A DNA stretch of 10,128 nt from contig JBBSOW010000117.1 in NCBI GenBank assembly GCA_038259365.1, forward strand, positions 1-10,128, written 5' to 3'. Positions 1 through 5,824 of the stretch are shown here, one piece after another. Every line of letters begins with the position of its first letter. Positions within the stretch are counted from its first letter, which is position 1. The stretch is from JBBSOW01 sp038259365. GTDB lineage: Bacteria; Actinomycetota; Actinomycetes; Propionibacteriales; Propionibacteriaceae. Below the pieces are notes generated by a model, which worked only from the letters and a program-made list of their open reading frames with translations, had not been told where the DNA came from and ran no database searches. The translations under genes and the position numbers were made by a program.

Positions 1-147
1 CAGCCGGGGGCGACGGCGATCAACGCGCGGCAGTCGCGTGCGGGCTACGTGTTGCTGTGCGTGGCGCGGCCGAAGAGCGACGTGGTGCTCGACGTGGGGG
101 TCGACAGCCACGGCGATCTGTACCGCAACCCGTTCGCCGGGGGCTGA
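1..147 (+). CDS. C-terminal fragment of an unrecognised protein
   Basis: The first reading frame is open from the left edge and ends at TGA 145-147, giving 48 residues of a C-terminus that includes AGYVLLCVARPKSDVVLD and ends DLYRNPFAGG. Codons are strongly G/C-ended, as in a real actinobacterial gene. The piece has one Cys and no membrane-segment-length hydrophobic run. I do not recognise the family. It converges on the membrane-protein gene that ends at 243, with 95 bp between them. Most of the protein lies outside the window, so no function is proposed. Confidence 0.6.
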   Translation, partial: QPGATAINARQSRAGYVLLCVARPKSDVVLDVGVDSHGDLYRNPFAGG

Positions 148-210
148 ATCCGAGTCCGTGGAACGCCGCGATGAGGTTGCTCCACGCTCACCCGGTTGGC
201 AATCATAGGT

Positions 211-226
211 CCTCACTCACCTGAGG
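211..226. terminator. Weak hairpin between convergent genes
   Basis: CCTCA (211-215) and TGAGG (222-226) form a 5-bp stem with a 6-nt loop, between the two convergent genes. A second possible stem, CGTGGA (157-162) with TCCACG (181-186), lies just upstream with a long loop. Neither has a clear T-tract, so a terminator role is inferred mainly from position. Confidence 0.25.
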
Positions 227-242
227 CGGTTGTCGTGTGTGC

Positions 243-782
243 TCAGGTAGCCACGGCCTCATGGGCGGAGCGGCGCATGCCCCACCAGCCGAACCCCAGG
301 AGGATGGCTCCCGGAACCACGCCGGCGACGACGTCGATGGCGGCCGCTCCCTGGCCGAGCAGGGCCAATGCGATCCCGATCAGGCCACAGGCGGCGATCA
401 CGGCGCCGAGCAGGTTAAAGAAGCGTTGCTGGAAGACGATGGCCAACGGGAAGAAGTGCACCCCGACCACGCAGGACACCCAGGCGACGCCGGCTTGCGG
501 GGTCTCGAGCGGACCGCTGAGGATGCGCGCGCCGACGAACAGGGCGACGAATTCGATCGCGACGACGATCCAGTAGCCGCGGGTGAAGATCCGCTGTGGG
601 GGCTGGCCACCTCCACCTACCCGTCGAGACCGAACGAGCGCGATCAGCACGAAGGCGAACGCGATCACGGCGAGCACCCGAAGGATCAAGGACCAGGTTG
701 ATGGCAGCGAGCCGGTGTTGACCAGCACGTAGATCAGGCCGAAGACTGCGGCGATGGTGGACCCGATCTGTTGACCTGGCAT
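243..782 (-). CDS. Six-helix integral membrane protein, function unknown
   Basis: A 179-residue protein rich in hydrophobic residues. Probable membrane segments are at about residues 6-24, 30-50, 70-88, 98-117, 122-142 and 150-169, with a basic, Gly-rich loop (RSRRVGGGG) after the second. There is no cleavable signal peptide and I see no catalytic motif or transporter signature. The start at 782 is supported by a GAGGAA ribosome-binding site about 7 nt upstream. It is divergent from the TetR gene at 863. A good minus-strand promoter (TTTGCA, 17 nt, TATATT) lies in the shared region and overlaps the inverted repeat there, so this gene is the most obvious candidate target of that repressor. The product may be a small transporter or stress-related membrane protein, but this is only inferred from context. 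Confidence 0.8.
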   Translation of the reverse strand: MPGQQIGSTIAAVFGLIYVLVNTGSLPSTWSLILRVLAVIAFAFVLIALVRSRRVGGGGQPPQRIFTRGYWIVVAIEFVALFVGARILSGPLETPQAGVAWVSCVVGVHFFPLAIVFQQRFFNLLGAVIAACGLIGIALALLGQGAAAIDVVAGVVPGAILLGFGWWGMRRSAHEAVAT

Positions 783-819
783 GTGTGTTCCTCGTTCTGT
801 GGTGGCGGATGATCTACAC

Positions 820-860
820 TCGATACATCCTGGTTTATTGAATATAGCGTACTGTATCGA
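820..860. promoter_or_regulatory. Candidate TetR operator (perfect inverted repeat)
   Basis: TCGATACA (820-827) and TGTATCGA (853-860) are perfect inverted copies, 25 bp apart, between the divergent membrane-protein and TetR genes. The right copy overlaps the TetR -10 box and lies in the spacer of the minus-strand promoter. The left copy lies just downstream of the minus-strand start point. This is a natural arrangement for a repressor controlling both genes. The half-site spacing is wider than in a typical single TetR operator, so each half may belong to a separate imperfect site. Confidence 0.55.
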
Positions 861-869
861 ATATGCAAA
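841..869 (-). promoter_or_regulatory. Promoter for the membrane-protein gene
   Basis: On the minus strand TTTGCA (869-864, 4 of 6 matches to TTGACA) is followed after 17 nt by TATATT (846-841, 5 of 6 matches to TATAAT). This predicts a start near 834 and a leader of about 50 nt carrying the GAGGAA ribosome-binding site. Confidence 0.5.
850..863 (+). promoter_or_regulatory. Leaderless -10 box for the TetR gene
   Basis: TACTGT (850-855) fits TANNNT and ends 7 nt before the A of ATG 863, the spacing of a leaderless transcript. No ribosome-binding site precedes this ATG, which agrees. It overlaps the right operator half-site. Confidence 0.5.
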
Positions 870-1522
870 GGGTGGTAGCGAAAGTGTCCAGCGACGATTC
901 CGAGGTGGTGCGGCAACCTCGTGCCTACCAATCCCCCCGCCGCCAGCGCAGCGCAGCCGACACGCGCCAGCGGATAGCTACGGCAGGGGGCGAACTGTTC
1001 GCCGAGCACGGGTTCGAAGGGACGACGGTCGCGAGCATCGCCAAGCGTGCCGGGGTGGCGGTGCCCACGGTGTACGCCACGTTCGGCTCGAAGGGGGCCA
1101 TAGTCGGCGCGCTGCTGGCTCAGCTGGAGGCCGACGCCGACGGGCCCAACTGGGCTCGTCGAATAGCGGAGGAGAGCGACCCGCGCCGCAAGCTGGCCGC
1201 GTTCGCTCAGTGGACGACCGCGATGTTGTCATCGAGCCGGGCAGCGATCCTGGCAGCGCAGGGCGCCGTAGGAGATCCCGCGATGGCCAAGATGCGCGAG
1301 GAAGGCGACCGTCATCGACGCCAGGGCCTGCGCCCCATCATCGCGGAGTTGGCGAAGTCCGGCGCCCTGTCGGCCGACCTGGATCCTGAACGCGCCTTGG
1401 ACCGGGCGTGGATGCTCACCGGCGTCGAGCTCTACCTCAGCTCAACCCAGGGCTGTGGGTGGTCCGACCAGGAGTATCAGTCCTGGCTGGCCGATCTCTT
1501 GCAACAACAGCTGCTCGGCTAG
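863..1522 (+). CDS. TetR/AcrR family transcriptional regulator
   Basis: A 219-residue DNA-binding repressor of usual family length. The N-terminal TetR domain runs from about residue 33 to 80: an initial helix (TRQRIATAGGELFAEHG), then the helix-turn-helix with the hallmark segments TTVASIAKRAGVAVPTVYATF and GSKGAIV. The rest is a helical ligand-binding and dimerisation domain typical of the family, whose ligand cannot be read from sequence. Start: ATG 863 lacks a ribosome-binding site but sits 7 nt after a TANNNT box, so it may be leaderless. GTG 884, preceded by AAAGGGTGG, is an alternative that would remove 7 residues. It is divergent from a membrane protein, the classic layout of a TetR repressor and its target, and is 47 bp upstream of the aminotransferase-like gene, so it could also affect that gene. 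Confidence 0.9.
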   Translation: MQRVVAKVSSDDSEVVRQPRAYQSPRRQRSAADTRQRIATAGGELFAEHGFEGTTVASIAKRAGVAVPTVYATFGSKGAIVGALLAQLEADADGPNWARRIAEESDPRRKLAAFAQWTTAMLSSSRAAILAAQGAVGDPAMAKMREEGDRHRRQGLRPIIAELAKSGALSADLDPERALDRAWMLTGVELYLSSTQGCGWSDQEYQSWLADLLQQQLLG

Positions 1523-1556
1523 TAAGCCTCAATCAGGCGGTCCACAGCCGGCGCTC

Positions 1557-1570
1557 TAGGCTGATCGGCA
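1557..1570 (+). promoter_or_regulatory. Leaderless -10 box for the desulfurase-like gene
   Basis: TAGGCT (1557-1562) fits TANNNT and is 7 nt before the A of ATG 1570. There is no ribosome-binding site in front of this ATG. Together these suggest a leaderless transcript separate from the TetR gene that ends at 1522. No clear -35 box is seen. Confidence 0.4.
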
Positions 1571-2769
1571 TGGAATACGACATCGACCGGATCCGCGCCG
1601 AATTTTCCGCCCTGGAGGAGGGGACCGCGTTCTTCGACGGTCCGGGCGGCTCCCAGGTGCCCCGGGGCGTCGGCACCGCCATCGCCGCGACGCTGACCTC
1701 GGCGATCTCCAACCGCGGCACCGTGACCGCGAGCGCGCGGCGCGCCGAGGAGGCCGTGGTCGGCTTCCGCGCCGCAGCAGCGGATCTGCTGGGTGCCCGG
1801 CCCGAGGGGATCGTCTACGGCCGCAGCGCCACCGCGCTGACCTTCGACTTCGCCCGCTCCCTGTCCAAGGAGTGGAAGAGCGGCGATGAGGTGATCGTGT
1901 CCCGGCTCGATCACGACGCCAACGTCGCCCCGTGGATCCTGGCCGCCGAACGGGTGGGGGCCGTCGTGAGGTGGTGCGACTTCGATCCCGCATCCGGCGA
2001 TCTCATGACCGACCACCTGGCCGCCCAGCTCAGCGATCGGACCCGGCTGGTGGCCTTCACCGCCGCCTCGAATCTCACCGGGAGCCGCCCCGAAATCCGC
2101 GCCCTCGCCGACCTCGCGCATTCCGCGGGTGCGGTGGTCTGGCTGGACGGGGTGCACGCGGTGCCGCACGTCCGCACCAACCTGGCCGAACTCGGCGTCG
2201 ACGCCCTGGTGTGCTCGCCGTACAAGTTCCTGGGGCCACACTGTGCCATGGTGGCCGCCGATCCCGCGTGGTTGGCCGAGCGCTCCCCGGACAAGCTGAC
2301 CCCGTCGTCGAACGAGGTTCCGGAGCGGTTCGAGCACGGCACGCTGCCCTACGAGCTGCTGGCCGGGGTCACCGCCGCCGTTGACTTCCTGGCCGATCTG
2401 GCGCCGAGCGATGGCGATCGATCCAGCCGGCTGGACGCCTCGTTCGCCGCGCTGGAACGTCACGAGGACGCGCTGTTCGGCGAGCTGGCCGCCGGATTGT
2501 CCGCGATGGAGCACGTGCGGCTGATCGCCCATCCGTCCCGGCGGACCCCCACCGCCTTGTTCCAGGTGGACGCGATGGCGCCCGCCGCGGTGGCCGACCG
2601 GCTCGCGGAGGCAAAGATCAACGCCCCCGCCGGGAGCTTCTACGCCCCCGAGACCGCCCGGCACCTCGGGCTCGGCGAGGCGGGCGCGGTCCGGGCCGGG
2701 CTCGCCCCCTACACCAACGCCGAGGACGTCCAGCGGCTGCTCGACGGGCTCGCCGGCTGCGCGCACTAA
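1570..2769 (+). CDS. Cysteine-desulfurase-like class V aminotransferase (PLP enzyme)
   Basis: A 399-residue fold-type I PLP enzyme related to the SufS/NifS/CsdA group, closest by pattern to the 'cysteine desulfurase-like' subfamily. Visible landmarks are the N-terminal FFDGPGGSQVPRGV segment, His115 in SRLDHDANVAPW (stacking over PLP in the family), Asp193 in WLDGVHAVPH (PLP pyridine contact) and Lys219 in SPYKFLGPH (the Schiff-base lysine). The C-terminal small domain carries GSFYAPE and a GAVRAGLAPY motif. I see no Cys in the region where SufS/NifS enzymes keep the persulfide cysteine: the Cys residues are at about 136, 215, 225 and 397. True desulfurase activity is therefore uncertain, and lyase or aminotransferase chemistry is equally possible. 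The start at 1570 is chosen because the in-frame extension upstream runs into the TetR gene, family homology begins here, and a leaderless -10 box precedes it. No Suf partner genes are nearby. Confidence 0.85.
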   Translation: MEYDIDRIRAEFSALEEGTAFFDGPGGSQVPRGVGTAIAATLTSAISNRGTVTASARRAEEAVVGFRAAAADLLGARPEGIVYGRSATALTFDFARSLSKEWKSGDEVIVSRLDHDANVAPWILAAERVGAVVRWCDFDPASGDLMTDHLAAQLSDRTRLVAFTAASNLTGSRPEIRALADLAHSAGAVVWLDGVHAVPHVRTNLAELGVDALVCSPYKFLGPHCAMVAADPAWLAERSPDKLTPSSNEVPERFEHGTLPYELLAGVTAAVDFLADLAPSDGDRSSRLDASFAALERHEDALFGELAAGLSAMEHVRLIAHPSRRTPTALFQVDAMAPAAVADRLAEAKINAPAGSFYAPETARHLGLGEAGAVRAGLAPYTNAEDVQRLLDGLAGCAH

Positions 2770-2797
2770 TGCCCGCGCGCACAAACGTGGTGAGGAG

Positions 2798-2824
2798 TGT
2801 CGAGAACGGCGTGCTGGCTCCGTC
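2798..2824 (+). promoter_or_regulatory. ECF42-type sigma factor promoter
   Basis: TGTCGA (2798-2803), then 17 nt, then CGTC (2821-2824), about 65 nt before the YCII start codon. From memory of the family, ECF42 sigma factors use TGTCGA at -35 and CG(A/T)C at -10, so this matches both elements at ideal spacing. It implies that the sigma factor encoded two genes downstream drives its own operon. The predicted start is near 2830-2835, which leaves a leader of roughly 55 nt with a strong ribosome-binding site. Confidence 0.65.
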
Positions 2825-2832
2825 CCAGGAGT

Positions 2833-2844
2833 GAGCGGCCGCTC
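2833..2844. repeat. Perfect 12-bp palindrome in the YCII leader
   Basis: GAGCGGCCGCTC is fully self-complementary and falls at or just after the predicted transcription start of the YCII-sigma operon. A looser outer pair, GTGAG (2831-2835) and CTCAC (2846-2850), surrounds it. It could be an operator or a 5' hairpin. In GC-rich DNA it could also be chance. Confidence 0.3.
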
Positions 2845-2888
2845 TCTCACCCATCTAAGCCGGCCGCCACGACCACGAGGAGGACACC

Positions 2889-3296
2889 ATGAAGTACCTG
2901 TTGCTCAAGCACTACCGCGGCGGGCCCGAGCCCGAGGGCAACGACGTGCCGATGGAGCAGTGGACGAGCGAGGAGTTCGACGCCCACGTCGGCTACATGG
3001 GCGCGTTTGCCGACAGGCTCAAGGAGACCGGCGAGTACGTCAGCGAGCAGGCGCTCTCGCCCGAGGGCGCGTTCGTGCGCTCCGACGGCCAGGGTCGCCC
3101 ACCGGTCACCGACGGTCCGTTCGCCGAGACCAAGGACCTGATCGCCGGCTGGATGATCATCGACGTCGAATCCTGGGATCGGGCGGTGGCGTTGGCCGGC
3201 GAGCTATCCGCCGCGCCGGGCAAGGGCGGCGAGCCGATCCACGAGTGGCTCGAGGTGCGGCCCTTCTACACCGACACCCCGACCGTCACCGAGTGA
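2889..3296 (+). CDS. YCII-related (DGPF) domain protein
   Basis: A 135-residue cytoplasmic protein of the YCII/DGPF family. It opens with MKYLLLKHYRGG and carries the diagnostic DGPF motif at residues 75-78 (VTDGPFAETKD), followed by IAGWMIIDVESWDRAVALA and the C-terminal EVRPFY. The YCII fold is a small ferredoxin-like alpha/beta dimer. DGPF proteins are known as the standard genomic partners of ECF42 sigma factors, but their biochemical activity is not established to my knowledge. The start is clear: a strong GAGGAGGA ribosome-binding site ends 4 nt before ATG 2889. The gene is followed after 44 bp by the sigma factor gene, so the two are very likely co-transcribed from the TGTCGA-N17-CGTC promoter upstream. 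Confidence 0.92.
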   Translation: MKYLLLKHYRGGPEPEGNDVPMEQWTSEEFDAHVGYMGAFADRLKETGEYVSEQALSPEGAFVRSDGQGRPPVTDGPFAETKDLIAGWMIIDVESWDRAVALAGELSAAPGKGGEPIHEWLEVRPFYTDTPTVTE

Positions 3297-3340
3297 GCGC
3301 TGCCATCTCGTGAGCGAGCACCAATGAACTATGCAGCCCG

Positions 3341-4498
3341 ATGAACGCAACCCGGTTGCGCCAGCTCATTCCCGGTGTGATCGGCGTCCTCGTCCGCCGA
3401 GGAGCGGATTTCGCCGCCGCCGAGGACGCCGTCCAGGAGGCCCTGATCGGGGCGCTCGGATCCTGGCCGACGGACCCCCCTCGCGACGAGCGGGGTTGGC
3501 TCATCGCGGTCTCGTGGCGCAAGTTCCTCGACGCGGTTCGCTCCGAGCAGTCCCGTCGCAACCGCGAGGCGGCGCTCTGGTCCAAGCCGGAGGCGGGCCC
3601 GTCCGTGGGATCCGGGATGGAGCCCGAGAGCGACGAAACGCTGCGGCTCTACTTCCTATGCGCGCATCCCTCGCTCACCTCGGCCTCGGCGGTGGCCCTG
3701 ACGCTGCGGGCGGTCGGCGGGCTCACCACCCGCCAGATCGCCGAGGCCTACCTCGTTCCCGAGGCGACGATGGCGCAGCGGATCAGCCGCGCCAAGGCTC
3801 GTCTGGACGGGGCCAGATTCCACGTGCCCGGCGACCTCGCCACCGTCCTGCGGGTGCTCTACCTCGTGTTCAACGAGGGCTACTCCGGCGAGATCGATCT
3901 GGCCGCCGAGGCGATCCGGCTGACCGGCCAACTGCGGGCCATGAGCGACGAGCCGGAGGTGGCGGGGCTGCTGGCGCTCATGCTGTTGCACCACGCCCGT
4001 CGGGCCGCGCGCCTGGACGGGCGGGGTCGGCTGGTGCCCCTCGCCGAGCAGGATCGCGCGCTATGGGACACCGCGCTGATCGCCGACGGCGTCGAGGTGC
4101 TTCAGGCCGCGCTGGCCCGCGATCGGCTGGGGGAATACCAGACCCAGGCCGCGATCGCGGCGCTGCACGCCGACGCCGCCACGTTCGAGCTAACCGACTG
4201 GGTGCAGATCGTCGAGTGGTACGACGAGCTGCTGCGGCTGACCGACAGCCCCGTCGTCCGGCTGAACCGGGCGGTCGCGGTGGGGGAGGCGGACGGTCCT
4301 CGAGCCGGTCTCGCGGCGCTCGCCGACGTTAACGACGCCACGCCGAGGTTCGCCGCCGTGCGCGCCCACCTGCACGAGCGGTCCGGAGATCCTGCATCGG
4401 CGCTGGCCGATTACGCCGAGGCGGCGCGTCGAGCCACCAATGTCGTCGAGCGGGATCACCTCACCCGCCAGGCCGCGCGCCTGCGGGAGAGGACCTAG
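3341..4498 (+). CDS. ECF sigma factor, ECF42-type with C-terminal extension
   Basis: A 385-residue sigma-70 family protein, about twice the length of a simple ECF sigma. Region 2 is at about residues 9-70 (FAAAEDAVQEALIGAL, then RGWLIAVSWRKFLDAVR). Region 4, for -35 recognition, is at about 115-158 (LTTRQIAEAYLVPEATMAQR ISRAK). The extension from about 165 to 385 contains the conserved LYLVFNEGYSG and LNRAVAV segments that mark the DGPF-linked ECF42 group; it is helical and TPR-like. In this group the extension, rather than a separate anti-sigma factor, is thought to control activity, and no anti-sigma gene is seen here. ATG 3341 is the only start after the in-frame stop at 3311 that fits the family N-terminus. 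Its ribosome-binding site is weak, suggesting coupling to the YCII gene 44 bp upstream. The stimulus is unknown. Confidence 0.9.
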   Translation: MNATRLRQLIPGVIGVLVRRGADFAAAEDAVQEALIGALGSWPTDPPRDERGWLIAVSWRKFLDAVRSEQSRRNREAALWSKPEAGPSVGSGMEPESDETLRLYFLCAHPSLTSASAVALTLRAVGGLTTRQIAEAYLVPEATMAQRISRAKARLDGARFHVPGDLATVLRVLYLVFNEGYSGEIDLAAEAIRLTGQLRAMSDEPEVAGLLALMLLHHARRAARLDGRGRLVPLAEQDRALWDTALIADGVEVLQAALARDRLGEYQTQAAIAALHADAATFELTDWVQIVEWYDELLRLTDSPVVRLNRAVAVGEADGPRAGLAALADVNDATPRFAAVRAHLHERSGDPASALADYAEAARRATNVVERDHLTRQAARLRERT

Positions 4499-4528
4499 AG
4501 CGCCGCGTCAGGTGTGCTCGGACGTCCC

Positions 4529-4558
4529 TTGTACGGTATGTGCGACGAGTTGTACGAT
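4529..4558 (+). promoter_or_regulatory. Promoter/operator of the decayed TA locus
   Basis: Two TTGTACG repeats (4529-4535 and 4550-4556) are spaced exactly 21 bp apart, two helical turns. The second overlaps TACGAT (4553-4558), a TANNNT box 6 nt before ATG 4565, so the transcript is probably leaderless. YefM-family operators are known to contain TGTAC(A)-core boxes. These repeats are therefore likely binding sites for the Phd/YefM N-terminal domain, still intact although the genes are not. Confidence 0.5.
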
Positions 4559-4564
4559 TCATCC

Positions 4565-4681
4565 ATGGCCACGATAAGCATCAGCGATGCTCGAAACCAC
4601 TTTTCCGACGCCATGGAGACGGCGCAGACCGAGGCTGTGTTCGTGCAGCGCCGCGGTCGCTTGGCTGGGGTGGGAGTGAGC
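4565..4681 (+). pseudogene. Phd/YefM-type antitoxin, 5' remnant
   Basis: The first 39 codons (starting MATISISDARNHFSDAM, then AVFVQRRGRLAGV) are a recognisable N-terminal half of a type II Phd/YefM antitoxin, the part that dimerises and binds the operator. A full antitoxin is usually 80-95 residues. Here the C-terminal toxin-neutralising half is absent, and the frame runs straight into the start of a RelE toxin. The likely cause is an internal deletion of roughly 40-50 codons. The start is ATG 4565, 6 nt after a TANNNT box. The remnant can still encode a 90-residue chimera (4565-4837) that might bind the operator but could not neutralise a toxin in the usual way. Confidence 0.7.
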
Positions 4682-4837
4682 GCATATCGCGTCGAGCTTC
4701 GTCCGGCGGCGGCTCGTTCCCTGCGCACGCTCGATCCGCAGGCCCGGCGCCGCGTTCAAGGCGCCATCGCTGCGGTGTTGGGGTTCTGCGGCCCGGGCCG
4801 TCACCGGTTGGTCATGGCCTCTGCGGCCTCGGGGTAG
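4676..4837 (+). pseudogene. RelE-type toxin, N-terminal remnant fused to the antitoxin
   Basis: From GTG 4676 the frame reads VSAYRVELRPAAARSLRTLD then PQARRRVQGAIAAVL, the first two helices of a RelE/ParE-superfamily toxin. A complete toxin has about 85-95 residues. Here similarity fades after about 35, and the catalytic C-terminal strands are missing. The frame continues through unrelated sequence to a stop at 4835-4837, overlapping the end of the convergent aldo/keto reductase gene (4801) by 37 bp. GTG 4676 was probably the original toxin start, and deletion has placed it in frame with the antitoxin. The fragment is not expected to cleave mRNA. Family assignment rests on pattern recognition of a short segment. 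Confidence 0.65.
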
Positions 4838-5787
4838 CGCTCGCCCCGGATCTCGAGGCGGCCGGCCGCATCGGTGAGGTCGGCGACCTCGTCGGCGCTC
4901 AGCTCGACGTCGGCCGCAGCGAGATTCTCCTCCAGGCGGTGCAGCTTGCGGGTGCCCGGGATCGGCACGATGAACGGCCTCCTGGCCAGCAGCCAGGCCA
5001 GCGCGATCTGGCCCGGGGTGACGCCCTTGGCCTCGGCGACCGAGCGCACCAGATCGACCAGGGCCATGTTGGCCGCCAGCGCCTCTTTCTCAAAGCGCGG
5101 CAGGGTGCTGCGGATATCGTTCTCGCCGAAGACGGTCGAGGCGTCGACGGTGCCCGTAAGCAAGCCGCGTCCCAGCGGGCTGAACGGGACGAACCCAATG
5201 CCCAGCTCCTCGCAGACGTCGAGGACGTCCTCCTCGGGGCGTCGCCAGAACAGCGAATACTCGCTCTGCAGGGCGGTGACCGGCTGCACGGCGTGCGCGC
5301 GGCGGATCGTGGCCGCCGCCGCCTCCGACATCCCGAAGTGGCCGACCTTGCCGGCCTCGATCAGCTCCTTGACGGTGCCGGCGACCTCCTCGATGGGCAC
5401 GTCCGGGTCGACGCGGTGCTGGTACAGCAGGTCGATGCGCTCGACTCCGAGCCGCCGCAGCGAGCCGTCCACGGCGTCTCGGATGTGGGCCGGGCGGCTG
5501 TCGACGCCGGTCGGCTTGCTCCCCGGGATGATGTCGAAGCCGAACTTCGTCGCGATGACCACCCGATCGCGCACCGGGGCGAGGCCCCTCCCGACGAGCT
5601 CCTCGTTGTCGTAGGGGCCGTAGACCTCGGCGGTGTCGAACAGCGTGACCCCGCGCTCGACGGCCTCGCGCAGGAAGACGACCATCTCGTCACGATCGGG
5701 CAGTTCGCCGAAGCTCTGGCTCATGCCCATGCAGCCCAGGCCGAGGGCGGACACCTGGAGGCCTTGGCCGAGCGTGCGGTATTTCAT
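4801..5787 (-). CDS. Aldo/keto reductase
   Basis: A 328-residue NADPH-dependent aldo/keto reductase with a TIM-barrel fold. The full catalytic tetrad is visible: Asp51 and Tyr56 (FDTAEVYGPYDNEE), Lys81 (VIATKFGF) and His124 (LLYQHRVDPDVP). Cofactor-binding features include GHFGMSEA, the QSEYSLFWR segment, PFSPLGRGLLTG and the C-terminal PIPGTRKLHRLEENL motif. The length is normal and no key residue is missing. The enzyme acts in the cytoplasm on carbonyl compounds; the natural substrate cannot be told from sequence. The start at 5787 has a CTGGAG ribosome-binding site 5 nt upstream. It lies 37 bp behind the WYL regulator on the same strand, so the two probably form one operon. Its 3' end abuts the decayed toxin-antitoxin locus. 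Confidence 0.93.
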   Translation of the reverse strand: MKYRTLGQGLQVSALGLGCMGMSQSFGELPDRDEMVVFLREAVERGVTLFDTAEVYGPYDNEELVGRGLAPVRDRVVIATKFGFDIIPGSKPTGVDSRPAHIRDAVDGSLRRLGVERIDLLYQHRVDPDVPIEEVAGTVKELIEAGKVGHFGMSEAAAATIRRAHAVQPVTALQSEYSLFWRRPEEDVLDVCEELGIGFVPFSPLGRGLLTGTVDASTVFGENDIRSTLPRFEKEALAANMALVDLVRSVAEAKGVTPGQIALAWLLARRPFIVPIPGTRKLHRLEENLAAADVELSADEVADLTDAAGRLEIRGERYPEAAEAMTNR

Positions 5788-5824
5788 GGGACTCCAGAGG
5801 GTTTGGGAGAGACTCGCTCCAACG

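Noticed and set aside
2833..2844. GAGCGGCCGCTC as an intrinsic terminator of the desulfurase-like gene
   Set aside because: There is no loop and no T-tract, and it falls after the predicted promoter of the next operon, so a terminator role is unlikely.
1519..2850. 443-codon open frame on the minus strand
   Set aside because: It is antisense to the desulfurase-like gene, whose PLP motifs are clear. Its composition (Gly/Arg/Pro-rich, no motif) is typical of the shadow of a GC-rich gene.
3331..4332. 333-codon plus-strand frame overlapping the sigma factor
   Set aside because: It is out of frame with the sigma-70 region 2 and region 4 motifs and is Arg/Gly-rich shadow sequence.
5634..5661. TGTCGA-N18-CGAC, a second possible ECF42 promoter
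   Set aside because: It lies inside and antisense to the aldo/keto reductase with no gene downstream on that strand, so it is probably chance.
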